Source: Neelides folsomi (lineage: Eukaryota; Arthropoda; Collembola; Neelipleona; Neelidae). From it: a DNA stretch of 64,000 bases. The stretch lies in NCBI GenBank assembly GCA_034687125.1, contig JAQGBZ010000337.1:1-64000 (forward strand). Direction: 5' to 3'. Of the stretch, positions 13,266 through 27,500 are shown piece after piece (the first letter of the stretch is position 1; each line of letters opens with the position of its first letter). The notes under the pieces were generated by a model. That model was given only the letters and a program-made list of their open reading frames with translations, was not told the DNA's origin and did no database searches. A program made the translations under genes and the position numbers.

Positions 13266-16200
13266 ATAAAATTACAAAGATTAAGAATGAAGAATTATTT
13301 TAATGTGAGTGGTCCGCTTTGAACTAGTGGAAATTTCCCATCGGCTTCCCCATACATTCCCTCGAATTCCTTTGTTCTGTCTCCTCGACCCGAGATTCTA
13401 TTAATGCGAGAATAATGAGGTTTAATGCAATATAATGATGCTCTCATTGTTTGAAAAAGCCTCTCCCTGGAGGAGGAATTGAGGTTCCTTAAATGTCCTT
13501 TTTTACGCATGTTTGTAGCTTTTTCCACTATACTTATTTTTAAGTAAATTGTGAGAACAAGGGTTTATTTATGTTTAATAATCTCTTGGTCTCGAAATAG
13601 AATTTATCAGGTTCATCTTTTATTCTCTCACTTTGGTCTTCTTAATGTTCTTTACACTCATTTCTCTCTCGCTCAACCCCAAATGAAATTAAAATTAATA
13701 ATGGAAATGATGAGTAATCTCACTTAAGCTAGACATGGTTGAAGGGGAAGGAAACGAGGTTAATCCGAATGTCATGCTAAAAACTCATGCTTCAAGATTA
13801 AGTTTTTAAATTGTTCCCTCAATTGAGTTTACGAGGGTTTGGACGTAGGGGCGAGTCCAAACGCGCGCTGCTGGAGATCTTAAATTCTAATAATCCTCCT
13901 TTTCTCATGTTTATTAATTTCCTTCCCTCCTGAACATCCGCTACTGTGCTTGTCGGTACAATATGTGGATGTCGGTGTAAATTATCGAACTCGTTTCAAC
14001 CTCTCTTATGGACACTTTATAAGCCCCCACTTTAAATGGAAGTTTGGATAAAAGGCGTCTCTCATATGTGAGAATTGTATTCGTTAGAGATTCGCCATTG
14101 TAATTCCCCTCACTCCTTTTCAAGATACTTAATGTTCAACTTTAACCGACTCTGTCAGTCACAATTAAGAGGAACGAGGTGGCCAAATAAGGAAGATCGT
14201 ATTCTTCCAAGTATCGACCTCCTATACTCTTCTTACATATCGAATATATATTATTATGTATAAATTGACACGGTTCGCCCTTAACTAAATAAATATGAAT
14301 AGCTTCACTGTGTCAGCACGTGAACATCTCGAGATAAAAGAACAAAGGTGCCTCCGTGTCGACTCTCCGACTGAGTTCAACTCTTTCGAAGAAATTCGAC
14401 CCTCTTCATTATTTACAATATTACAAAGTTATATTTTGGTCCCTGGGTCTGGCGTAGGTGTTTATCAATTAAATTGCGGATGTGGAAAAGCGCCGGGTCC
14501 AATTAAGGCCTCTAGCTGTTAAGTATACGAAAATAGATTGAGGTGGGTTGAAGGAGCAGCGAAGGATCGAGTGGGTAACAGGGAGAATATAATTCACTTC
14601 GACAGGTAAAGGTGGAGAGTAATTGGGATATAGGGAAGTTGTGAAGGAAAAGGTGCCGGGAAGTGACCCAACTGTTTTTCAACATTTTGGACCTAACGAC
14701 AGCAGAGTTGATTGAATTTCAAAGGTTCTCCCTGTCTCTCCACTCCTAATTTTTAAAAAGTCAGTTGTTGTTTTGTTCGGATGAGGGATGAGGCCTCAAG
14801 AACAAGTTACGGAAAAAGAGAACTTTAATGATATGTCACTACCACAGACGTGCTACTCTTTTATAAAACCCAATAGGTTATATATTATATAAATGGCTAT
14901 ACTTTATCCCTTATACTCCCGTTCTTTTTAAACCGAATATGAATTTGGACATTTTAGCAACCATTCATTTTGCTCACAAAGGTATAATCGTTGGTGGAGT
15001 ATGGAAGTATAATACGTATATTTAAGTATAGGTACGGTGAGGATGCCGGTTGCTTGATGATTTTGACGGTCTCCGTGACGGGCCGTTGGGCTCAGCAGAA
15101 AGGAACATTAAGGCCTTATATTGGTGTATGTGTGTGTGCCTGCAGTGTCGTTTATCCGGACCATTGTTTGCTGTTGGCCGTCGCATGACATTCGTCAATG
15201 CGCCCTTTTCCTCCCCAGCTCATTTCCTGACCTGCTCAACGAAGCCCCTTGTGTCTGAGTGGTCCCGTGAGTTACGGCAGTCGGGGTGGAGACCGAGGGT
15301 TCCATAGATATAAAGTTGAGTGAGGGTTTTCCGGAGGGTCGGGTTTCTCCCCCTTCGATGGAGGGCGAACCCGGCCAGATAGGCTCTGAAGTTTCCCTCT
15401 TCCAACTTTTGCAGATTCGAGAGATCCAGGAGATCCTCTTAATTTTGGTGGGGGGCCGCTGATGAGTTGACATGTTCGAGAGAGCTGGGAATCGCGTAGG
15501 CAGACAAGAGCTGTAGGAGAAGAAAGGGAATTTTCCACCCGAGGGGTAGATGGATGATCACATGGAGATTTTTTTTCATTGTTTGCCTAAACTCGGTCCG
15601 CTGCACGTGGAGATGGGCTGGAACACATTAGCAGCTTCATCGTAACATAGATCCCTTGTGGTAGGATACCTCGAGGAGTAGAAGAGTTCTCTGGAGAGAT
15701 ACCAACTTACATACATCCCCAATCGACTCTCGTGTCAATAGGAGACTAATACGCCACTAATGCCACTCCACGCACTCTGAGACCTCCGAAGCCCATTCCT
15801 AGCAATAATAATAAAATCCACCCTTGCTCTCATAAAGAGGAACCGAGAGTTTCCTACGCGTGAATAAATCTCGGGCCCTTACGCGTAATAACTCTCCCTA
15901 TGCTGGGCTATGAATAGTGAGGATATAAGGGAGCTGGATTTAATACCACGATAAGTGCGTGTGCGATCGTATAAGGAAATGAGCTCATATGTATGTTTGC
16001 TAGCGGAGGATGCTGGTCTTTGTTTAGATGGAGTGTATGGGATATATGCATATCGCGTATATTGTTATGAGTCTTTTGAGTATGATTCTTCTGTCTGCCA
16101 GAGAAGATTGTGGACTGTCAATGGATCCTCGGAGGGGCAGGACTCCATTCCCTTAGACACATTTCATTCTTCCACTCCTGATTTCGGATTTGGAAGGGTT

Positions 16201-17689
16201 GCCTTTCAACTTTGTCAGCTCGGGGTTTACTAATCGTTAAAGGCTCCTTGAGACTTTCATAAATACTCCGGTCGAACTTCAATCCCTTCCTCCTTTGGGC
16301 ATCTGCATTTGCATTCACTCTCCATTTTTCAATTTACCACTTTTCAATTTGGAGAGGAGTTCAATGTGTCTCTGGATTTACCCCCCTCGCTCGGGTAAAT
16401 TAATGGAGAGTTTCGTAATGAAAGTCCTTTGAGTATCCCCTTTATGGTTTTTAACTAGGAGTAACTGCGAGTGTCGAAAGTATCTTTGTCCTCTGAGCCC
16501 GAGTCTTATTCCCCATGTAAAATCGAAGGGGAGATGAATAGTTCATATGGTTAAGGTATGCGTGCATGAATGTGTCCAATCCCCGTCTCGTTCTTTTTGG
16601 TGGTCATCCAAGAAAAGTTCAAACACGTTCAGCATTCATGGCTCTCCTCACTCAACGGAGAGAAATGGGAGGCGAGGGAAGGTTGCTTATTATTTTTAAA
16701 TTTAATTCATCTCCATGTTGTTTTTTACACGAAGGGGCTGTTGAGCACACCGTGCCAAACTCATTTGAGAGAATCAGTGTGTGGCTCAAATTTTTGAAAT
16801 TCATTTCCAGTTTGGTCCATCCCGAGGGATGAAGAGCTTTAAGGAGAAATTGAATTGGTTCATTTTTATCTTCCCTGCAATGATTTGATGGGAAGGGATG
16901 AGAGCGAGTGACGGCAATGAGAATTGAATGTTGGGCAAATAGTAGGATATTGAAGTTTATTGAGAGATTCGCCCAGTTCTCGAAACTTCGTTGATGAAAT
17001 TGACGAGTAAATTGGAGTAAATTGATATTTCCATTTACTCCCAAATGAGGGTCTCTAGGGCCGTGTTGTGGAGGAGAAGGGGGTATGCCGTTGCCTTGTT
17101 ACTTCCAATCTCCTCTCAATAATGGGGCTCGGAGCTTAGGACGTGGAAGAGGGAAGTGGAAGACGTGGATTTGGATTCGGTTTCCCATTTGATTCGGTTA
17201 GGCATGACATTGGTTGACAGCGGAAGGCTCACCCGTGAAGTCACATCATTTCCTCTCAAATCCCTATTTTCGCTGTATCCGGAATCTAAAAGTTTTGGCG
17301 TCTCTTAGTTAAGTATATCTGTCAAGGACAGAGACACTTTTTGAAGCGCCAGCGTCTGCATGATGTGTATTTGTAGCATTGTAGCCCGAGGAGATTTAAT
17401 TTCAAGGTTTATATAATTCATTATTTCTGGCTTAGACTCTCATTACTTTTTTTATAATTCCTTCCACCAGGGTTGGGCTAATGTAATCAGTATAAGTGTG
17501 TTAGTTATCTATGTATGAATGAAACATGGTTTAAATGAGGTTTCCATCTGTATGAGACTTGGTGGTGAAATATTATTAAAATGTAAATAAGGGTGCGAGG
17601 AGAAGTGGCATGAAAGAAATTAAGAGTGTCGGGATTGAGGAGAGGTTCTTTGTGTATGTAATGGATGTAGATATGGAGAGAGAGAGACC

Positions 17690-17960
17690 CGTGGCAACCA
17701 TCACACTGTTCGGTCGTGAATGTCGTAGGAACCCTCCGTCCTCCTGAGTTTGTTCTCGGGGCTGGGCGGAGGGAGTTTCGGCTCTTTTCCCCTCCAATCG
17801 AGTCGAGGGCCGAAGAGGACCGAGCGGGGGTCTCGGAGCTCCAACAGCTGATCCCAACCCCCAGAACCTCTCATTCTCTGCCTTCTCTTCAGCGAGACCA
17901 GAGTCTGCAACGAACGGTCTCTCCTTCACTTCCTCTCTTCTCTCTCTTTGTTACCTCCCT
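17690..17960 (+). promoter_or_regulatory. GC/CpG-rich block upstream of sestrin exon 1 (putative promoter or 5'UTR)
   Basis: This block is clearly GC-richer than the surrounding DNA, with many CpGs and homopurine/homopyrimidine tracts. It sits 215-490 nt upstream of the sestrin start codon. Open frames exist here on both strands (17716-18009 plus, 17576-17929 minus), but none carries a recognisable motif. They overlap one another, which suggests that base composition, not coding, keeps them open. GAGACC (17894-17899) and GGTCTC (17916-17921) form a short inverted repeat. An alternative is an untranslated first exon. Confidence 0.4.
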
Positions 17961-18062
17961 TTGTTTCACTCTTCGAGTTAGAAGTGCCAACAAGAAGGGG
18001 AATTATTAAAAAGAAATAATATATACCAATTATATATTGTCACATTGCCTTCTCATCCCTCT

Positions 18063-18069
18063 ATAAAGA
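18063..18069 (+). promoter_or_regulatory. candidate TATA box for sestrin
   Basis: TATAAAG lies 113 nt upstream of the ATG at 18176, which would give a start site near 18093 and a leader of roughly 80 nt. No clear initiator motif confirms it. Large metazoan genes often use several promoters. Confidence 0.35.
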
Positions 18070-18175
18070 ATCTCTCGTGTGATTGTTGGAAGAGTCTTCT
18101 GGAGAAGTGAGAGAACGGCAGGAAAAAAACTGAAAAGTGATACATTTGTACCCAAATACCTATAAGTTTCAAAAC

Positions 18176-18547
18176 ATGATGATTGACTTTATGGACCCGG
18201 CGTATGGGAATGGGAGCAACAAGCCACAATCAATACCTAGTTTTACTCTCGGCTTGGGCGGTTTCGGACTCCCAACTCCACCCGCCGAAGCCGACCTTCC
18301 AAATCCTTATCATTTGGCCTCGGCTCCAACCGGCACTCCCGCCGGCTCCGAGGACTTGAACGAAGATAGAACTTTGATCCCTGCTCGTTTCGGTGCTGGG
18401 GAAGATTACTTGGCCGGCCCGGGATTTGACCGGTTTGGCCCTTCGACCCTCCCCTTCAACATCTTGTTTCAAATTAGTCAAGAAGCATCCATGTACAACG
18501 GCTTCACCCCGCAACTGAGCCAAGATCAAGTATTCAACAATTTCGAT
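18176..18547 (+). CDS. Sesn: sestrin exon 1 (residues 1-124)
   Basis: This exon encodes the variable N-terminus, rich in Gly, Pro and Ser, and ends in a sestrin-like stretch ([12 protein letters not shown] at about 110-121) comparable to human FIPVEEVL. The context before the ATG is CAAAAC with A at -3. ATGs at 18179 and 18191 could also serve. The donor is GAT|GTAAGT, phase 0. The frame runs on into the intron to a stop at 18644, so an unspliced form would end soon after. An in-frame TGA at 18131 closes the frame upstream. Confidence 0.85.
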
Positions 18548-21500
18548 GTAAGTTTAAAACATTTCCTAACTATTTGCTCTTCCGATGACATTTTGAGTGG
18601 CAAAGTTTCGGGAATTGATTCACTTTTCTCAATTGGGTCTGAGTGATGCAATCACTGAGGTTCCTTGTTAAATTCACTTTGAAGGAAAATTTCCCCTCAA
18701 GTTTCTCATGTTAAGATTAGAAGGTAGGAAGGAACGTTTCTGCTTCCACGAACCCTTAATCCTATCCACTTCTCCTTAAAATGGTCCAGAGTCGTAAAGT
18801 ATGAATTTTAGAGTTGGGATTTGGAATTTTTGGATGGGAGAGCTCCTGGGTTTTTTGGTTCAGGGATTTCATTTCATTTGCTGTTCGAGGTCTTTGAGGC
18901 TCCATCGATTGGAATTTGAGTTACATGGGAATGATGCGAGAGAGAACATGAGAGGATCATAAGAAGCAATCGATTATTCTCTATACAAAGAGGAGAGAAT
19001 AAGTGAAATTGTATATCAAATAAGAAGAAAAGGGGAGATTTCATCCTCATTGTATACACTTGCATGGTTTCATATTGTGTATAAAATGGATATGATCAAC
19101 CATTAGGTATATGCATATCCCATCACTACTTTGATACATAACATTGTCTTTGATTCTCTATCGACTATAGGGGCTTATTTGTATTGGTGAGTATATATTT
19201 GCCCACTTGGATGGAAGCTAGCATGGAGTTAATCACAGTTAAAAGAAAGGAATATGGAAGGGTTCTGGGAGATGACTCTTGAAAAGTTAGATTGAAGGAG
19301 CTCCCGGCACAAAGATGAAAGCGGACTCTTGAGTCTCTTCCAAAATGCTGTTTCTTCTCAAACAGAGAGTATCATTCATAAATCGATCCTGAAGGTTACC
19401 TTTCTTCCTCCTTTGAATGTCATACTCATCATACAATCAATATTCATCACTGGGTTGGACAATTTGTAAGAGGTTGAATTGGAGCTCCTGGGATTCGTTA
19501 CAAGATTCCCGTCCACGTTTCTTTGAATTTTTGGTGGAATAAAAAGGGATCTTTTATTCTCCTGGCCAATGTGAGAAAGTAATGGTACGAGGATAAGTCA
19601 GAATCAGCCTCCCTCCCAACGTACATAATGCTATGTGGGCGGAAATGAAAAATAAAGTTGAACCGAGGCGAAAAGACCTTTTTAGCAGTTCAACCTGAAG
19701 GCGAAGTGTACGTGTAATATGAATGTAATGGTCGTCCACTTGGTAGCTGGGAAAGCTGAGAAGAAACGACTTCATGTGAGGGAAAAGAGTGAAGGAAGTG
19801 GAAACGGGCGATCAATAAGTTTTATATATAGAAATAAACTTGTTCCTTCCAATTCCGCCCAAACTCACCGGTTCGAGTGTGGTGGGAATGGGTATATAGG
19901 AAAATAGGGATTTTCCCTATTGCCGCCTTGCATGCTGACGAATGCATTCAATTCATTTATTTGGCCAATCTCTGGTTCTTTTTTACAATTATAGCCAGTT
20001 ATTAAATTCTGGGTGCTTTTGAAAGTCCCAATTCATCATCTCCTCTGTTTCCTTGATGGGCAAAGCGAGGGATTCAATAACGTTCTCCCCTTATCATCAA
20101 CTCTTCTCGTCGTTCTTCGATTAGCCGAGTGAATTCACCATTCTCTATTATAATTTCATTCTTTTCCCCTCATTTGAATTTCAGATTCTTTTCACCAAAT
20201 TCCAAACTTTTACTTCCACTCGCGATACAAACTTCCAAGATGTGCCGTATGATTATCTCTAAATGTAACTTTTCCCGATTCTTCGAATCTCGTAGAACCG
20301 CTTTTATTATTTATCATAGTAATTGGTCGGGGAACCGTATAAAACTTGATGTGCATGTCTGCATTTCGGGCTGCACACTTATGTGAGCAAGGTTTCATTC
20401 GTTTGAGAAGGGTTAATGATGGGAGATATACTTATTTATATTTATTATGTATTTATGCGGTCTGTTCTCATATCTTGCTCGTCAACTTCTTAATCCTCTG
20501 AGGAGGAAAACAACCCACGACACCAGGAGCCTCCTTACGAATAAGCCCATTTTATGTATTTGTTATTTGTGCAATCATGATTCTATATTTACCGATTCAA
20601 ACATTCTCTCGTATTTGCTCCGTTCGGCTGCCTTCAGCTCTTTTCATCCTCTCAATCCTAAGTGAGTGAGAGAAGAGCACACGGCATGGCAGAGCAAAGC
20701 ACACACTTTTTGAAGACCATGAGCACAAAGAGTGATCAGGAGTAGAGATAGGATGAGATATTGAGAAAAACCCACGAGTCTGTTCCACTGTGAGTATTTG
20801 AACACTCGCTCGTATCTCTTTGTAACCAGAGGTTGAATGTGGACCTGGCTATAAGAGAATTTTAATGCTAAAGGGTACTCTCTGCTGTGCCTTATAAAGC
20901 CAAGTCAACTCCTCCGTGAAAAGAGTTCATCATCGCATAATGTTTTTCCTCATGTGAATTTCTCAATTGTAATTGTGAGGATCCGTCCTCTACATTATTC
21001 ACACCTCACCTTTTCTCTCCTTTCCTTCAATAGCCCATTCGAGCATCAACTCATCTCTCCGCTCGCCTGACTCTCAAATAAGAATGAGACTTTTCCAACC
21101 TTTCAATTCTACCTTTTTCACCTTGATTCAGAGATTTTATTGTGCCATTTGAAATCGTTCAACTTCCTCCTCCCCCCATTTACGGAGATCTTGGAGAAGT
21201 GGAGGAGTGAAGGAATCAAAGTTCTTATTTTGAATTGAAGCGAGAGATGATTTATTTATATATGCATGTATGTATTAGTGGATTCTTCTCACAGTTCTTC
21301 GCCCTCTTGCTAAAGGGAATTTTAATATTTCTTCCTCTGTGAGGCTGAGGTTCGAATAAATGGTATCTAGTGGATTGAATTTCAATCATCCTACTTGAGA
21401 TGGAGAAGAAAGCTGTTTAATTCCATTGCTGGTATCACGTCAGGCAGGGCCTTCGAATTTAATTCTTACCGAGGTCCCAACTTCCTCACTATTTTCCCAT

Positions 21501-24500
21501 TCTCCTGGTGGACTAATCGTAAATAATGGATTTCCTTCCCTTTTCGGCAAATTCATCATCTTAAGTAATAAGAGGCGGGTGGTAATTTATAAGAGAGCTA
21601 TAGTATGCTTAATTGCTAGCAATAAATAAATGATGAGTAAATAGGGACCTATTCATCTCTGCCTTCTCCATGCTCATCTTTAAACATAGTATTTATCTAA
21701 AGCACACATCCCGAGTATCTCTTTGGTACATGTGCATACATACCTAACATATATCTTTATTATGGTCCCCTGTCTATGAATGTAGCCTTCCTTATATCGA
21801 GTTGGTCTTGTTTCATCGAGCATGATGAAATTCAATAATATAATTACTCGTCTCTCCTTTTTGCTTAGTATAAACAGCTAGAAAGTGACGAATAGACGGG
21901 AAATGGTGGAGGTTTGTGGTTAGAATCGGAGAGTTTGTTTACTCATGCCGGCTTCAACAGACTCATTGGCTCTTTCTCTTTTTCTATCTTTACATATCAA
22001 AGTGTGAACGACAGGGCTGGAACACATGACATTGGGCTGAATGAGTCATATTTTTATGACATGCCGTCTACCACCACTGCTCGTCCGATATGAGGATTAT
22101 CTCTCCCTGTCTTTGGATGAGCTGAGGCAGCCTGGGGACTTTTCCTTCAATTTTACGATTCCATGTAGAACGTATTATTTTAACGATACTCTTTACCTCT
22201 AATTCCCCAAGGAAAGAGGAAAACGTAATTTGAAAAGGGTCTTACTCACTTGGCCTCACACCACTTTCTCATAGTCAGTACCCTAAATATACTCAGTGTC
22301 GAATGGAGGTCAAAGCCTTCAAAATACAAATGTTATATACACAAATTCGGGTTTAAAAGAACATTCAAATGCACTGCAACCCAACTAATCATATCATACA
22401 ATGTTGCAGAGAAGATATAAAATTTTATTGAGATTTACCCATCCATTAATTGTGGAAAATGGCCAGACATAGATTTTCCATATTATCACAGACATAGGGC
22501 AAAGAAGCAATAGTAAATTTTATCTGTGTTGATTGTTTGATTTCCTTGAGATTGAGCCATCGCGCCACTGGTTATTTTGGCTCGTTCTCCCTATATTGGA
22601 TTCTCTTCCTCCAAGAGAGAACTTTAATTGAATTTTTGTTATAATAAATAGAAGAAATTGAGTGTAATGTATTATGGAAGAGATGATTGAATTTTTGAAA
22701 TGCTGAAGGGCCGAGGGGTTTTTGTTTGAGTTCATTATCCAGAATCGAGGGTTGAATGGTGAAAGGAAATGTTGAATCTGAGGACAGGTAATGCGATAAG
22801 GCATATGATTGTCCCTCTCTGTTATAAATATTTTAAATGTTCCTTTATTTTTCAATATTCCTATCGCTGTGGTATGGTTCTGGAAACAGAGAGTGAAGTG
22901 GATTCAAGATAAGATTAATTCCAAGTCAGTTGATAGGAATCGCAGTGAATTTCCTACACCTTTCCCCTTATTCCTTAGCTCCAATGTCGGCCTTAGGACA
23001 TAGAAGCAAAGAGCATGTAGTAGTAGTCATTGTACTGTGTGGTATACCGCTTGAACTTTCCATCCCCAACTTGAGGGCAGTGAGAAGTCAAGGCAAATAG
23101 ATTGATATTGATGAACTCTCAGCCTCCTCTTATATAAATTCAAACTGAAGGCCCTTGATGTGAATTCTATCTGGCATTTTTCACTCCGGCTCACGAACCT
23201 TCAATTCCGGGATATTGGATTATTCACCATGGCCTGAGAGCCGCCTGCAATTCTCATAGGTCATATTGAAAAATTTAATAAAACTTTCCATCAATTCTTT
23301 CAACTTCCCTCACAATTAAGTTTCCTCGTTTTTATATCCTCAGCCCACCCTCCCTCTTTTATAGAAACTTGCAGATCCGGTGAGAGCTTGAAGTCCATGT
23401 GGCTCCACACATTCATTACACTCCTTCTCAATATTGCCATAGGAGAGATGGGGAGATAAGTTTGAGGCTGTTAAAGAAAGATGATCAATGCTCCATGGCA
23501 TGAAAAGTCTCCTTTAGAAGAGCAGAAGAAGCCGAGGGGGATTCTTCATTTACTTAATGTACTTACACACACACAGCGTCCATTCCTAGATGGAGAGATA
23601 AAAAGAGAAGGCCCGGTCCACATAAGGAGGTGCAATTAGCGAAAATAATAAAAATGCACCATTGCACCCTCCAGCTCTCCGAGTTCCTCCATCCTTGAAG
23701 GTGGTTCAAATTGGAGTTTCTCTCACCTTTTCCAACTATTTTCAATTCTTGGTTCATTTTCTCCCTGTACTACATTGGGCTTCTAATGGACGGTTCACGA
23801 ATTGTGTTATTTATGAAAATGGTTATGGTTTGTTAGCAAACTATTGTTTTATATTTTCGGGATTCTGCTCTACAAGTCCGACCCAACGGTCCGAGCAATT
23901 TAATTTCCCATCGTAAAATCTCTTATCCTATTTCTCGACTTTTGAAACTACATAATGGCTCTTATCGCTTCCTCATATCTCGTGTTTTGAATTGGAATAA
24001 ACAAGAGTCAAGTGAGATTCTCGCCTTGTAAAAATACATTTCATTTTAGCTATGAACGGTCTTCACTATTTGCTCAAAAAATGTTTCTTTCAATGTTTGT
24101 TTAATTGGAGTGGAATGCATAGTGAGGATACGATGAGCTCATCGTGCATTCAACCACTTAAAATAATAATAAAAAGCATTATTTTTCATATTAATATAAT
24201 ACAATGTATTAGTTACGTATTTGCGAGTTAGTAATGCACAATGTCATATACTATATGTACAATTAAATATGAGTCAATCAATTTCCTAATTTTCATTTCA
24301 ATTTGTTAATTCGAAATTAATTTTCCATTGAGGCTTAATTTCCTCATTCTCTGCTATCTTTGAGGCTGCAGTGGTCAATTTTAATTTAGAGCATCGGAGA
24401 GAATGAGCAAACAAGGAAATGAAATGGGGAGGAATATGAAATTTTTTGAATGCATATTGGACATGTTTGTTTGTAATCGGTTATATTGGTTTGCGGTGGG

Positions 24501-27500
24501 CATCGTTCGATAATAAAATGATTGAGATAAGAGAGGCTATAAATGGTCTTTACGGCCAAAATGTAATTCCTTACTGCCGCGTGTGTGAGCTGAGGCTGAA
24601 GAGAGATATGATAAAAAAATTTGACATTATTCACAAGGGAATGATAGGACGGAGTGTTCTTTTTCTTAAGGGAATCCTTTAATAAGTCAACCACAATGAT
24701 AGCGAAGGCGTCATGAGGGTCCCCCAGTATTTTTATAAAAGTCCGCAAAGTGCCCCATTGAGACTCCCTCAGATCGTTGGACGGATCGGCTCACTTACCC
24801 TGACAATAAAGAGAAGTAGGCCAATAAAGAAGGGTTTATGCGGAGGGAAGAGAGTTCCTTCTTCTCTCCCGACAATCACCGTCACTCCGATCCGATACGA
24901 CTCATTTCTACTCAAATATTGAGGAGAGGCACGAGGGAAATGGATGCATTTGGACCTTTATGATCCTTTGCTCTTCCCTTCTTATTTGAGGGAAGATGCG
25001 GGGAGGGAAAGTGGAAATTTAGGCGTATTACTACTCCATGCTCAAACGACTTCCTCGGCTTTTTACTCTCTTTCCTGGGTAATATGTTTTGAAGGCAGAT
25101 GCCATGAGGCCATATGTATCTCGGCTCAGGATCTAAATCAAAAAGTGGTGCATTTAGCATGGTTATCGTCTTCGGAGAGTAATATGCAGTAACAGTTTAT
25201 TTTTACTGTTATTATTGAAATCAAATTGTCTTTCCTTGACTTCAATCTCTTGTGGAGATGTGGAGGGGAGAAGAAAAGTCATTCGGTTCATTTATCCGAC
25301 CTCTTAATTCACAGTTGAAAGGACAATTGTACCTTTTAATAGTATTTGCCCCATTCTCTCTCGAGAGCTTTAAAATAATACTTGTATTAAACTGCGTCTC
25401 GTAAATCCTTAAAGTTAGATTGCACTTTCTGGTTATTTCTGCAATTTTAACATGAAACCAATTAACGCCGATCATTATATCGCTCTCGGTAGACTCATAG
25501 TTAATTCGTAATTACAATAACTTTTAAGATTCGAGTTTCATTAGGCTTAAATACACCCTATTACATAAATACGTCTCATCTTTATACTTAATGTTAGTAC
25601 ACATGTGCGAGATCCTGATATGAGGAAATGTTCATTAGGGGCATGCAAGGGACTTTCGAGCTCCAAACTCATTTCATTATTTTATCTCGAAAGTTTGTTG
25701 TATTAAGGAATAATGAGACTTGTGTAAACTTCCACTCCTGTAATTTTCCATTCATTTGCTGTTCCATTTTTCTTAGAATCCTTTGTTTTTTAGGTTAAAG
25801 AAAGCATTACTGTTTAATACAATTATGTTCATTGGCCTACTCCACGATTCCATTAAATCCTGGAGATGGATCATATAATCATAAATTTATAAATATGAAA
25901 TGAATCATTATTATTCTGCATTGATTCCGAGGAACTGTTGAGGAATTTATTGCTAAAGCTTGGGTGAGTCTAATTAAAATATTTTTTGACAGGGCCGACT
26001 GCTGTCAGAGGCATTTATGTCGTCGGGCCGAGTGGACCATGCAATTCAACTCATGGCCTACCACCCCGACTACCTGGAGTGTTTTATGAAAGCTCATAAT
26101 TTCCTCCTTCGTGGAGATGGACCGCTCCCCTACGAATTTCGGCACTACATCGCCATCATGGTAAGCGAACCCTTTTCATCACATTTTTTACCTTCGCTAT
26201 ATATTCGTCGTGAAATGTTGAGAAATCCTCATTTCCTTCCTTTGTGACGAAAAAGAGGAAGATAGAGAGACACGAAAGAGAGGAGCCAAACGACTCATTA
26301 TTTGGAACCTCATATGCATGTATATGAACTTCGCCTTCTCACTCCTTTTCAGCTACTTTGTTCATTTTTATTACACTCCATAGATCATACTTTTTCACAT
26401 TACCTGCCCAAAGTATTTTACTCCAGGTATATCCCAAAGGACATGAATGGTGTACAGCAAGTTGTCGTATAAATGAAGTTATAAACTAGGAAGGTATTTA
26501 TGTATGTGCTTAAAAGTAATAACTCGTTTGTTCCTTATTTCCTTTGATCGTATATATTCTAATCCGCTTAACCCCTGCCATCTCCAAGAACCCTCCGAGA
26601 TGGGTCGGAGAGCTATTATGAGCCCCTATTTTACAAAAATAGGGGCTCATCGTAAGAATCTCCCTCATATATTTTATGTCCTTACATGCTGTATTTATGA
26701 CTTGGCAATATGTATATGTATATATGGCCCATCAGCTCCAAATTGAAAAGATGATACAATGAAAGGCTTTTTCCAGAAAAAGTACAACAAAAGCTTGTAC
26801 TTGTGAGGATTACAGGCTTAGTGGAAGAACTTCTTATAATATTTTTGAGGGTTGGTTTAAGGGACCTATTTATTTGGGTGAGTCTTTGGGGAAAGTACAA
26901 GGAGCAGAAAGCAAGTATTCATTTGTGGAAAAAAACGTTCAGAGGTTTTTGAGTTATTAACTATTTCCTATGGAATGATATAATGGCTTAAGGCTTAAAA
27001 GTTCACTAAATGATTCCGGTCGTCAAAACCAACTAGTTTTTCTTATTAAAATTACAAAAGTATGAGAAATGAGAAGTGAATTCGTGGAACGAGGCGCTTA
27101 GCTTTTGAAGGTGAGAAATATACGTGGAGAAAAAATCTTTTTTTCTGGAAACCTCAAGAGGTTTTTAACTAGGGATAATATATTGATGAGAGAGAATTAT
27201 AGGGGAGTTATGAGGATATGTCGACAACGGAGGTTTTTGCGAAATACTCATATTCATGATGGGTTCGAATGGAGAAAAGGGCTTAATAAAGGAGGTAGGT
27301 TGAGAGCCTTTAATAATGATGATATCTGATGAGTGTGATGAGCGTAATGGCTCTCTTTGGCAGATTTACCTTTAACTTGTCAAATTCGTGAAACGCCAAG
27401 TCACATTTCCCCTCCAGCATAGAATTAAAATAAGTATGAGGATCCGCGAGGCAAAGGGCAGAGTTGAAGGGGAATAACAGGTGGGCTGCCTTCGCTCACC

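Larger units (their letters stand above)
2364..17689. other. 15-kb gene desert upstream of sestrin
   Basis: No coding exon could be supported. The longest open frames (for example 16652-17044 on the minus strand) lack family motifs, and several GC-richer blocks show overlapping open frames on both strands, as expected of unselected sequence. The stretch contains an AT-rich patch (3601-4950), a TA repeat (5117-5156), a two-copy tandem repeat (13231-13265) and a GC-rich block near 15030-15480. GAGAG/CTCTC words are frequent. It is probably intergenic regulatory DNA, or the intron of a gene whose exons lie elsewhere. Confidence 0.55.

Noticed and set aside
17576..18009. Overlapping frames of 117 (minus) and 97 (plus) codons upstream of sestrin exon 1, considered as a small gene
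   Set aside because: Both strands are open together in a GC-rich block and no motif is visible. A promoter or leader is more likely.
18137..18175. Earlier GTG start extending sestrin by 13 codons
   Set aside because: Animal nuclear genes start at ATG. The first ATG is at 18176, and the frame is closed by TGA at 18131-18133.
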